64,000 bases of DNA, taken from Parahoeflea alexandrii (GTDB lineage Bacteria > Pseudomonadota > Alphaproteobacteria > Rhizobiales > Rhizobiaceae). The DNA lies in the NCBI RefSeq assembly GCF_027214025.1, contig NZ_JAPWHB010000001.1, positions 558,001 to 622,000 on the forward strand, written 5' to 3'. Positions 8,775-16,733 of this stretch are shown here, in pieces (the first letter of the stretch is position 1; the number at the start of each line of letters is the position of its first letter). The position numbers and the translations under genes are program-made. The notes under the pieces are model-generated. The model saw nothing but the letters and a program-made list of their open reading frames with translations. It made no database searches and was not told the origin of the DNA.

Positions 8775-9382
8775 GAACGTGTTCCCTGCCTGGATATGGA
8801 CGCAAGCTGCGCACTGAAGGCCGCATGATTGGCGGCGTGATCGGCAATCACCCGATCGAGCTCGCCGATCCCTTCATCCCCCACCCCATCGGGTTCGATC
8901 CGCGACTGGGAAAGCGACATGATTGTCAGGAAAAGTCCGCCAAGGGCGCCGAATTCCAGCGCCAGCAGTGTTCCCGCCTGACCGCCGGCGAAGAACACCA
9001 GCGTGGTCAGCATGGAGGCCGCGGCCGTGCAGGCCACCGCCCCTTGCGCCAGGGGCCGCGCTTCGCGCTGTTCGCGCTCCTCGCCAAAGACATAAAACAC
9101 CATCGCAAAAAGAAGCAGACCGGCGGATGCGGCGCTGAAACCGCCGAGAAGCCCGAAGACGACGCTTTGTGCAAGCGGGGACAGGCCGATGGCCCGCATC
9201 GCGGCTGTGGCGCTGTCCACCAGCCCGGCATCGGCAAAAAGGGTCAATCCGGCCAGACTGACACCGTCCTGCGGCGCATAGGTCACAACCAGCGCCAGAA
9301 GCGACAGGTAGCAGACCCAGAACAGCATCATCGAGGCGTAGTACAGGCGGCTTGATATCATCACGGGTCCGTCGGAGCTCAT
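8771..9382 (-). CDS. Predicted multi-pass membrane protein, function unknown
   Basis: A 203-residue protein with about four hydrophobic segments: residues 9-35, 65-95 (LSPLAQSVVFGLLGGFSAASAGLLLF), 115-130 and 140-158. A charged cytosolic tail follows (DGVGDEGIGELDRVIADHAANH). I recognise no motif. It overlaps the next gene by 4 bp, which makes a two-gene operon of membrane proteins. Confidence 0.7.
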   Translation of the reverse strand: MSSDGPVMISSRLYYASMMLFWVCYLSLLALVVTYAPQDGVSLAGLTLFADAGLVDSATAAMRAIGLSPLAQSVVFGLLGGFSAASAGLLLFAMVFYVFGEEREQREARPLAQGAVACTAAASMLTTLVFFAGGQAGTLLALEFGALGGLFLTIMSLSQSRIEPDGVGDEGIGELDRVIADHAANHAAFSAQLASISRQGTRS

Positions 9383-9522
9383 CGGATGTGGTTAATCTTG
9401 CCTGACACCATGACGGCGGCGACCGGCCCGCGCAATGTAAACCATTTGTTAAGGTTAACGGCCGCCATTGCCCAACCTGCCCGAGCCGCTTATGAGGAGG
9501 CTCACTTCATCCGGCGATACCC

Positions 9523-10473
9523 ATGATCCCCATTTTCGAAAGCATCCTGCCGATTTTCCTGATCGTGCTGCTCGGCGTGGCGCTCAGACGCGCCCCGTTT
9601 ATCGACCAGAGCGTCTGGCCCGGCCTGGAAACGATCGGCTACTACCTGCTGTTTCCATCGCTCCTGTTCCTGACCCTGGCAACAGCCGATTTTTCCGGCC
9701 TTGAACTCGGTACCGTTGCGCTGGTTGCGCTGCTGGCGATGATCGTCATGACAATCCTGCTGGTCGTCATTCATCCGCTCGCCCGCGCCCGGGGCATGTC
9801 GGACGCAAGCTACACATCGTTGTTTCAGACGTCTTCGCGCTGGAATGCGTTCATCGCGCTGGCGATCGCCGAGAAACTGGCCGGTTCCACCGGTCTGGCG
9901 CTGGTGGCGCTGGTGATGGCGGTGCTGGTGATCCCGCTCAACCTCATCAATGTCACCATGCTGGTCTGGTACGGAACCGGCGCACGCAGCATGGGAACGC
10001 TCGCCAAACGCATTGTCGGAAACCCGCTGATCCTTGGCTGTGCGGCAGGCATCGCCGTCAACGCCCTGCCCTTCGATCTCTACCCGCCGGTCGAACAGGC
10101 GGTCGACCTGATCGCGCGATCCTCGCTCGGGCTCGGGCTGTTGATGGTCGGTGCCGGCCTCAAGCTCACCGACGCGCTGCGGCCAGGTCCGGCGGTGCTG
10201 ACACCTGTCGCGCTCAAGCTGATCGTCTTCCCGGTCATCATGGTGGGGCTGGCGCTCGGTCTTGGGCTCAGCGGGGAGACGGTGCTGATCCTGGCGCTCT
10301 GCGCTTCCGTGCCGACTGCGATGAACGGCTATCTGCTGGCGCGCCAGATGGGCGGCGATGCTCCGCTTTATGCGGCGGTCACCACCGTGCAGACGGTGGC
10401 ATCCTTCGTGACCATTCCAGCGGTGATGTGGGCAGCCGGGCTGATCGCTGCGGCTCAGGCCGCCGGCGGATAG
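9523..10473 (+). CDS. AEC (auxin efflux carrier) family permease
   Basis: A 316-residue inner-membrane protein of about ten helices, starting directly with a hydrophobic segment (MIPIFESILPIFLIVLLGVALRR), with the AEC-type N-terminal and C-terminal halves separated by a short loop. SLGLGLLMVGAGLKL in the second half is typical of the family. Members export or import carboxylates and other small anions; the substrate here is unknown. The last 19 bp overlap the 3' end of the convergent acyl-CoA dehydrogenase. Confidence 0.88.
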   Translation: MIPIFESILPIFLIVLLGVALRRAPFIDQSVWPGLETIGYYLLFPSLLFLTLATADFSGLELGTVALVALLAMIVMTILLVVIHPLARARGMSDASYTSLFQTSSRWNAFIALAIAEKLAGSTGLALVALVMAVLVIPLNLINVTMLVWYGTGARSMGTLAKRIVGNPLILGCAAGIAVNALPFDLYPPVEQAVDLIARSSLGLGLLMVGAGLKLTDALRPGPAVLTPVALKLIVFPVIMVGLALGLGLSGETVLILALCASVPTAMNGYLLARQMGGDAPLYAAVTTVQTVASFVTIPAVMWAAGLIAAAQAAGG

Positions 10474-12113
10474 AGCAGGTCGACGATCTGGCGGGCATCG
10501 AACCGGGCATCAAGCATGCCGTAGGTCGAGCGCCATGCGCCGCCGAGCCGGGTTTCGACAAAGGCTTCGGCAACATGGCCGGCGCCGAGCCGGGTCAGTT
10601 CGGCTGCGGCAGCGGCAAGCGCCAACTGCTCGGTCAGCAGCCGCGCGGCGCCCTCATCGCGTTCCGCCACCGCCATGCAGGCGCGCAGCACGTCAACCGT
10701 GCGCGGACCGGCGGCGCCCAGATCACGGTTGATGCTCTCGAGCGCCACTTCGCACAGGTCGCGGCCGCGGGTCAGCACCCTGAGCACATCAAGCGCCATG
10801 ACGTTGCCAGAGCCTTCCCAGATGGCGTTGACCGGCGCCTCGCGGTAGTGACGCGCAACCGCCCGCTCCTCGACATAGCCATTGCCGCCCATGCATTCCA
10901 TAACCTCGTAGATGACCGAGGGCGCGATCTTGCAGACCCAGTACTTGACCACCGGGGTCATAAGCCGGGCGATGGCGGCTTCGGCAGGGTTGTCACGGGC
11001 CTTGTCGAAGGCGCGCGCGAGCCGCAGCGACAAGGCGGTTGCCGCGGCGGTTTCGAGCGCCAGGTCGGCCAGCACCCGCGCCATCAAGGGCTGGTCGATC
11101 AGCAATTCCCCGAACACCCGGCGATGGCGGCAATGGTGCACGGCCTCGGCAAGGCTCGCACGCATCATGCCGGCCGAGGCGAGTGCGCAATCAAGCCGCG
11201 TCAACGTCACCATGTCCAGAATGGTGCGCACCCCCTCGCCTTCACCACCAAGCAGGAAGCCGAACGTGTCGCTGAACTCGACTTCCGATGATGCGTTGGA
11301 GCGGTTACCAATCTTGTCTTTCAACCGTTGCAGGCGCAGGCCGTTGAGGTTTCCGTCCTCGAGAATGCGCGGCACCAGGAAGCAGCTCAGTTCACCGCTC
11401 GATTCGACGCCGGTGCGGGCCAGCATGACGAAGGCATCCGACATCGGCGCGGACAGGAACCATTTGTGGCCCGACAGCCGGTAGACGCCTTCGCCGGCGC
11501 GGGTGGCCACGCTCTGGTTGGCGCGGACGTCGGTGCCGCCCTGCTTTTCGGTCATGCCCATGCCGATGGTCACGCCGGATTTTTGCATTGCCGGACGGTG
11601 GCTCGAATCGTAACGCCGAGAGACCACCTGCGGCGCCCAGGCCTTCTCGATGCGCGGCGAGGCCATGATCGCGGCGATCGAGGCGTTGGTCATGGTCAAC
11701 GGGCAGAGATGGCCGCATTCCAGACCTGCGGTGAGGAAGAAGCGGATGGCGCGCGCCTGGTGCGCATAGCCCGCCTCCTCGCGCCGGCCTTCCCAGACCG
11801 AGCCCTGCAGGCCGCCCGCCACGCCGCGGCGCATCAGTGCGTGCCAGCTGGGATGGAAATCGACCTGATCGATGCGGTTGCCGAAGCCGTCATGGGTCCT
11901 GAGCTCGGGCACGGAACGGTTGGCGATGCGGGCCAGGTCCTGGGCTTCGGCGGAGGCCACGAACTTGCCGACCGTTTCGAAATCGATGCGCAGCGCCCGC
12001 GGCATGTCGGCCGCGATGTCCTTCAGCAAGGGATCGGAACGGTAGGCATTGTGCCCGGAAAAGGCAGGGCTTTGATTGTCGGCCTGGGGGCCAAAGGCTT
12101 GGATCGGGCTCAT
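10455..12113 (-). CDS. AidB-like acyl-CoA dehydrogenase family flavoprotein
   Basis: A 552-residue protein starting MSPIQAFGPQADNQSP. It shows the acyl-CoA dehydrogenase order: N-terminal helical domain, a beta domain containing GMGMTEKQGGTDVRANQS, then YRLSGHKWFLSAPMSDAF, and a C-terminal helical FAD domain ending with YEVMECMGGNGYVEE and AIWEGSGNVMALDVLR. Length and these motifs fit the AidB subgroup rather than short-chain dehydrogenases. E. coli AidB is an FAD protein of the adaptive response to alkylation; the physiological substrate is uncertain. A longer reading from 12179 would add 22 unconserved residues. Confidence 0.88.
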   Translation of the reverse strand: MSPIQAFGPQADNQSPAFSGHNAYRSDPLLKDIAADMPRALRIDFETVGKFVASAEAQDLARIANRSVPELRTHDGFGNRIDQVDFHPSWHALMRRGVAGGLQGSVWEGRREEAGYAHQARAIRFFLTAGLECGHLCPLTMTNASIAAIMASPRIEKAWAPQVVSRRYDSSHRPAMQKSGVTIGMGMTEKQGGTDVRANQSVATRAGEGVYRLSGHKWFLSAPMSDAFVMLARTGVESSGELSCFLVPRILEDGNLNGLRLQRLKDKIGNRSNASSEVEFSDTFGFLLGGEGEGVRTILDMVTLTRLDCALASAGMMRASLAEAVHHCRHRRVFGELLIDQPLMARVLADLALETAAATALSLRLARAFDKARDNPAEAAIARLMTPVVKYWVCKIAPSVIYEVMECMGGNGYVEERAVARHYREAPVNAIWEGSGNVMALDVLRVLTRGRDLCEVALESINRDLGAAGPRTVDVLRACMAVAERDEGAARLLTEQLALAAAAAELTRLGAGHVAEAFVETRLGGAWRSTYGMLDARFDARQIVDLLYPPAA

Positions 12114-12242
12114 CGGACCTCGCTTACAGGGATTCGCGCGGTTTTGCATGGGGACATCGCGCATTTCCGGCTCCGGCATGCTTGCCCCTGCCCCGGAACC
12201 TTTCTATAGACCGCTCACGTCTTCAATCCTATGGGACCCACG

Positions 12243-13175
12243 ATGTCATTTCCGCACCGCCACCTTCTCGGAATCAAGGGGCTTTCGGAGCCGGACATCC
12301 ACTATCTGCTCGATCAGGCGGACGAAGCGGTCAAGATTTCCCGCCAGCGAGAGAAGAAGACTTCCACCCTTCGGGGTCTCACGCAAATCAACCTGTTCTT
12401 CGAATCCTCGACCCGGACGCAAGCCTCGTTCGAACTGGCCGGCAAGCGGCTCGGCGCGGACGTGATGAACATGTCGGTTGCCAATTCCAGCGTCAAGAAG
12501 GGCGAGACCCTCGTCGACACCGCGATGACGCTCAATGCCATGCGGCCCGACGTGCTGGTGGTTCGGCATTCGTCGGCGGGCGCCGTGGCGCTTCTGTCGC
12601 AGAAGGTCGGCTGCCCGGTGATCAATGCCGGAGACGGGGCACATGAGCACCCGACCCAGGCGCTGCTCGACGCGCTGACCATCCGCCGCGCCAAGGGCAA
12701 GGTCGGGCGCCTGACGGTGGCCATCTGCGGCGACGTGCTGCACTCGCGCGTCGCCCGCTCGAACATCCTGCTGCTCAACGCGCTTGGCGCGCGGGTCCGG
12801 GTGGTGGCGCCGTCGACGCTGCTGCCTTCCGGCATCGCCGACATGGGTGTGGAAGTGTTCCGGCGCATGGAGGACGGGATCAAGGACGCCGACGTGGTGA
12901 TGATGCTGAGATTGCAGCGCGAGCGCATGGCCGGCTCCTTCGTGCCGTCGGTGCGCGAGTATTTCCGCTATTTCGGCCTCGACGCCGAGAAGCTGAAGGC
13001 GGCCAAGGAAGATGCCCTGGTGATGCACCCCGGGCCGATGAACCGCGGTGTGGAAATCGCCTCCGACATTGCCGACGGGCCGCAGAGCGTGATCGAACAG
13101 CAGGTCGAGATGGGCGTCGCGGTGCGGATGGCGGTGATGGAGACGCTGATGCTGCACGGGGAGTTGGCCCGATGA
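12243..13175 (+). CDS. pyrB: Aspartate carbamoyltransferase catalytic subunit
   Basis: PyrB condenses carbamoyl phosphate with aspartate to give N-carbamoyl-aspartate, the committed step of UMP synthesis. The 310-residue protein has the carbamoyl-phosphate site [13 protein letters not shown], the HSSAGA and [14 protein letters not shown] motifs and the C-terminal [12 protein letters not shown]. Start at MSFPHRH (12243) is preferred; an ATG four codons upstream is possible. Its TGA overlaps the pyrC ATG by 4 bp. No regulatory pyrI is adjacent; the non-catalytic dihydroorotase next door may fill the structural role instead. Confidence 0.96.
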   Translation: MSFPHRHLLGIKGLSEPDIHYLLDQADEAVKISRQREKKTSTLRGLTQINLFFESSTRTQASFELAGKRLGADVMNMSVANSSVKKGETLVDTAMTLNAMRPDVLVVRHSSAGAVALLSQKVGCPVINAGDGAHEHPTQALLDALTIRRAKGKVGRLTVAICGDVLHSRVARSNILLLNALGARVRVVAPSTLLPSGIADMGVEVFRRMEDGIKDADVVMMLRLQRERMAGSFVPSVREYFRYFGLDAEKLKAAKEDALVMHPGPMNRGVEIASDIADGPQSVIEQQVEMGVAVRMAVMETLMLHGELAR

Positions 13176-14458
13176 GCGCGCGGATCCTGAAGAATGTCCG
13201 GATTGTCGATCCCTCGACCGGCATGGACGAAACCGGCGACATCGTCATCATCGACGGGAAGATCGCCGCCTGTGGCGGGGATGCGGCAGGGTTCGCCGCG
13301 CCGGCTGATGCCGAGACCGAAGACTGCAGCGGTCTGATCGCCATTCCCGGGCTTGTGGACGCCTGCGTGCATATCGGCGAACCGGGCGCGGAGCATCGCG
13401 AAACCATCGCGTCCGCCAGCCGGGCGGCGGCCAAGGGCGGCGTCACCTCGATCATCATGATGCCCGACACCGATCCGGTGATCGATGACGTGGCGCTGGT
13501 CGATTTCGTCCAGCGGCTGGCCCGCGACGAGGCCATCGTCCGGGTCCATCCGGCCGCAGCGCTGACCAAGGGGCTCGACGGCGAGGAAATGACCGAGTTC
13601 GGCCTGCTTCTCGAAGCCGGCGCCGTCATGCTCTCCAACGGACGGCATACGGTCGACAACCCGGCGGTGATGCGGCGGGCGATGACCTATGCACGCGACT
13701 TCGGCGCGGTGATCGCCGTGGCGACACAGGACCGGCAACTGGGCGGCACAGGCGTGATGAACGAGGGTCTGTTTGCAAGCTGGCTGGGATTGCCCGGCAT
13801 CCCGCGCGAGGCCGAGATCATCCCGCTCGAGCGCGACCTGCGGCTGGCGGCTCTGACCCGCTCGCGCTATCACGCGATGAGCATTTCGGTGCCCGAGTCC
13901 GCCGAAATCATCCGCGCCGCCAAGGCGCGCGGGCTCGATGTAACCGCCGGGATCTCGATCAATCACCTGACCCTCAACGAGACAGACATCGGCGAATACC
14001 GGACCTTCTTCCGGCTGTCGCCGCCGCTTCGGACCGAAGATGACCGCCGGGCCATGGTTGCCGCGCTGGCGGACGGCGCCATCGACATCATCGTCTCGGC
14101 GCATGATCCGCAGGATGTCGACACCAAGCGCCTGCCCTTCGCGGATGCGGAGAACGGCGCCATCGGGCTTGAAACCCTGCTCGCGGCAGCACTCAGGCTT
14201 TATCATTCGGGCGATGTTCCGCTGATGCGTCTGGTGGACGCCATGTCGACGCGGCCGGCGAAGATCCTCGGCCTTGATGCGGGAACGCTGCAACCGGGCG
14301 CGCGCGCCGACATCGCCCTCGTCGACCCGGACTATCCATGGGTTCTGTCCAAGGATGATATTGTCTCCAAATCGAAGAACAGCGCGTTCGAGGATGCGCG
14401 GTTTACCGGCAAAGTATTGCAAACCATGGTTGCAGGTGTCACAGTTTACAGAACCTGA
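13172..14458 (+). CDS. pyrC: Dihydroorotase-like protein, probably non-catalytic (PyrC')
   Basis: A 428-residue class I dihydroorotase homologue, translationally coupled to pyrB. Active enzymes have a DxHxHxR zinc/substrate motif; here it reads [10 protein letters not shown] (residues 63-72), so the first metal His is Cys65 and the substrate Arg is Gly69. Near residue 310 the catalytic TDHAPH motif reads SAHDPQ, losing the Asp. [10 protein letters not shown] and other fold landmarks are kept. The protein therefore looks like the inactive PyrC' type, which in Pseudomonas assembles with PyrB into an ATCase holoenzyme. A true dihydroorotase should be encoded elsewhere in the genome. Confidence 0.88.
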   Translation: MSARILKNVRIVDPSTGMDETGDIVIIDGKIAACGGDAAGFAAPADAETEDCSGLIAIPGLVDACVHIGEPGAEHRETIASASRAAAKGGVTSIIMMPDTDPVIDDVALVDFVQRLARDEAIVRVHPAAALTKGLDGEEMTEFGLLLEAGAVMLSNGRHTVDNPAVMRRAMTYARDFGAVIAVATQDRQLGGTGVMNEGLFASWLGLPGIPREAEIIPLERDLRLAALTRSRYHAMSISVPESAEIIRAAKARGLDVTAGISINHLTLNETDIGEYRTFFRLSPPLRTEDDRRAMVAALADGAIDIIVSAHDPQDVDTKRLPFADAENGAIGLETLLAAALRLYHSGDVPLMRLVDAMSTRPAKILGLDAGTLQPGARADIALVDPDYPWVLSKDDIVSKSKNSAFEDARFTGKVLQTMVAGVTVYRT

Positions 14459-14508
14459 GAGCGGCTTCACAAAGCTGCGAGCAGGGTTCGTCGGAGGAAG
14501 AACGCGCC

Positions 14509-15126
14509 GTGCCTGACTTGATCCAATGGACCCTGTCCACTCCGCTGATGCTTGGCTCGCTGCTGTTCGGCTATCTGTGCGGCTCGATCCCGTTCGGGCT
14601 GATCCTGACCCGCATGGCCGGTCTCGGCGATGTCCGCAAGATCGGCTCGGGCAATATCGGCGCGACCAACGTGCTGCGTACAGGCAACAAGAAGCTCGCC
14701 GCGGCAACGCTGCTTGCCGATGCGCTGAAGGGTACGGTGGCGGTTGTCGCCGCCCGGCAGGTTCTTGGCATGGAAGCCGCCCTGCTCGCCGGTCTCGGCG
14801 CGTTCCTCGGACATCTCTATCCGGTCTGGCTCAAGTTCAAGGGCGGCAAGGGTGTTGCCACCTATCTCGGCGTTCTGCTCGGCCTTGCGCCGCTGATCGT
14901 CATCGTCTTCGCGGTCGTGTGGCTCGGCATGGCCAAGGTCTTCCGCTATTCCTCGCTGGCCGCACTGACTGCTGCGGTGGTGGTGCCGATCGCTCTTTAC
15001 CTATACGGCAGGCCCGAGGTCGCGTCGCTGTTTGTGGTGATGTCGCTGATCACCATTCTCAAGCACCACGAGAACATCCGCCGCCTACTTTCCGGCACCG
15101 AAAGCCGGATCGGGGACAAGAGCTAA
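14509..15126 (+). CDS. plsY: Glycerol-3-phosphate acyltransferase PlsY
   Basis: PlsY acylates glycerol-3-phosphate with acyl-phosphate to start phospholipid synthesis at the inner membrane. The 205-residue protein has about five membrane helices and the motifs [23 protein letters not shown], and [12 protein letters not shown] for phosphate binding. The GTG start is supported by GGAGGAAG 8 bp upstream. The stop codon overlaps the dprA ATG (TAATG), so the two are coupled. Confidence 0.95.
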   Translation: MPDLIQWTLSTPLMLGSLLFGYLCGSIPFGLILTRMAGLGDVRKIGSGNIGATNVLRTGNKKLAAATLLADALKGTVAVVAARQVLGMEAALLAGLGAFLGHLYPVWLKFKGGKGVATYLGVLLGLAPLIVIVFAVVWLGMAKVFRYSSLAALTAAVVVPIALYLYGRPEVASLFVVMSLITILKHHENIRRLLSGTESRIGDKS

Positions 15127-16274
15127 TGTCTGCCGGCGACGAAGGGAGACGCGGCGTCCCCCTTTCCGATCGCCAACGACTGAACTGGCTTCGCCTGATC
15201 CGCTCCGACAATGTCGGCCCTGTAACATTTCGCGACCTGATCAATCATTTCGGCTCGGCTGAAACGGCAATCGAGCAATTGCCGGAACTGTCGCGGCGCG
15301 GCGGATCGGCGCGCTCGATCCGGGTGGCGAGCGTCGACGACGCGGAACGCGAACTGGAGGCGGCGCGGAAATTCGGCGCGGTCTTCATCGGCATCGGCGA
15401 GCCGGACTACCCGCCGGCGCTCAGACGCATCGACGGCGCGCCGCCGCTGATCGCAGCCATCGGCGACCTGGCGCTGGCGACTCGGGCTTCGGTGGGCATT
15501 GTCGGCGCGCGCAACGCCTCGGTATCAGGCGCCAAGATGGCCGCGCGGATGGCGCGGGAACTGGGGGCTGCCGGCTATGTCATCGTTTCCGGCTTTGCCC
15601 GCGGCATAGATGCTGCGGCGCACCGGGCAAGCATGGAGAGCGGCACGATCGCCGCGCTGGCAGGAGGCCTCGACCAGCCCTATCCGCCGGAGAACGCCGA
15701 ACTCTACAGTGAAATCTGCGCCGGTAACGGCCTGGCAATCAGCGAGATGCCGATGGGCTGGGAGCCGCGGGCACGGGATTTTCCCCGACGCAACCGGTTG
15801 ATCGCCGGCGTCGCGCTGGGGCTTGTGGTGATCGAGGCGGCAGAGCGCTCCGGATCGCTGATCACCGCGCGCCGCGCCGCGGATTTCGGCAGGCTGGTGT
15901 TCGCGGTCCCCGGCTCGCCACTCGATCCGCGCGCGGCGGGAACCAACGGCCTGCTCAAGGACGGCGCGATCGTGACCACCGCGAGCGGCGACGTGATCGA
16001 TGCCCTGGCACCCTCAAGCCGGCTGTTCCCCGATGACGAGCCGTTACTTGAAGAGCCGGAAGACGACGGCGCGCGCTTCACCGAACCGCATGACGACGAG
16101 CGAACCCGGGTGATCGAGGCGCTGGGGCCCTCGCCAGCCGAGATCGACGACATCATCCGGCATACCGGGGTTCCGGCGCAAACAGTTTATCTGGTGCTGA
16201 TCGAACTCGATCTCGCCGGCCGTCTGCACCGGCACCCCGGCGGCATGGTGTCACTTGCCTTCGACAGCGACTAA
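15126..16274 (+). CDS. dprA: DNA-processing protein DprA
   Basis: DprA loads RecA on incoming single-stranded DNA during transformation and is widespread even in species not known to be competent. The 382-residue protein has an N-terminal helical region, a Rossmann-like core with VGARNASVSG and SGFARGIDAAAHRAS, then FPRRNRLIAG, and a C-terminal winged-helix domain (EIDDIIRHTGVPAQTVYLVLIELDLAGRL). The start is the ATG overlapping plsY. Its last 4 bp overlap the stop of the convergent small gene at 16271. Confidence 0.94.
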   Translation: MSAGDEGRRGVPLSDRQRLNWLRLIRSDNVGPVTFRDLINHFGSAETAIEQLPELSRRGGSARSIRVASVDDAERELEAARKFGAVFIGIGEPDYPPALRRIDGAPPLIAAIGDLALATRASVGIVGARNASVSGAKMAARMARELGAAGYVIVSGFARGIDAAAHRASMESGTIAALAGGLDQPYPPENAELYSEICAGNGLAISEMPMGWEPRARDFPRRNRLIAGVALGLVVIEAAERSGSLITARRAADFGRLVFAVPGSPLDPRAAGTNGLLKDGAIVTTASGDVIDALAPSSRLFPDDEPLLEEPEDDGARFTEPHDDERTRVIEALGPSPAEIDDIIRHTGVPAQTVYLVLIELDLAGRLHRHPGGMVSLAFDSD

Positions 16275-16480
16275 GACCGTTTTTCAGTGACGCTCACCGG
16301 TCTTGAACCCTTGAGTATTTCGCCCGCCTCGAGATAGGCCATCTCGATCAGGTAACAGAGCATGTCGGCTTCTTCGTTGCGCGCAACGGTGCCCAACTCC
16401 CCCAGCATCTGCCTGATATAGGCGATGTTCTGCTCCTTGCGCACCGTCTCCGGCTTGCCTTGAGAGGGGTGGGTTTGCAT
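16271..16480 (-). CDS. Conserved small hypothetical protein
   Basis: A 69-residue hydrophilic protein with a helical core (NIAYIRQMLGELGTVARNEEADMLCYLIEMAYLEAGEIL) and no membrane segment. The composition and codon use look real. It sits convergently against dprA and just upstream of the divergent topA promoter region. I do not recognise a function; similar short proteins occur next to dprA/topA in rhizobia, which I state from memory only. Confidence 0.65.
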   Translation of the reverse strand: MQTHPSQGKPETVRKEQNIAYIRQMLGELGTVARNEEADMLCYLIEMAYLEAGEILKGSRPVSVTEKRS

Positions 16481-16565
16481 CGACGCTCCCTTGCTGTTGG
16501 CCGTTCCCGGTCGCGTGACGAGCGGGGTCCGGATCGGAAATTCACGATAACTTAATTATCTTAAA

Positions 16566-16583
16566 TTGCAATACAGTTGCAAT
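16566..16583. promoter_or_regulatory. Phased TTGCAAT direct repeats upstream of topA
   Basis: TTGCAAT occurs at 16566-16572 and again at 16577-16583, one helical turn apart (11 bp), in an A/T-rich segment 150 bp before the topA start. It may be a regulator site; no known factor is assigned. Confidence 0.3.
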
Positions 16584-16733
16584 CGCGCATTGGTTGTATT
16601 CGGGTTGCGAAATGGGCGTAAATCGGAAGATGGGCTTGACCGCATCGATTTCGATGTACATTTCGTGGGCCAAATCGGTACGGCGCGAATTCGCGCGGCA
16701 TGCCGAAAACCTAGGCCGAGTGCGAGCAATCTT

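Noticed and set aside
9430..9460. CtrA-type site (TTAA repeats) before the AEC permease
   Set aside because: The two TTAA halves are 2 bp apart rather than 7, so the CtrA consensus is not met.
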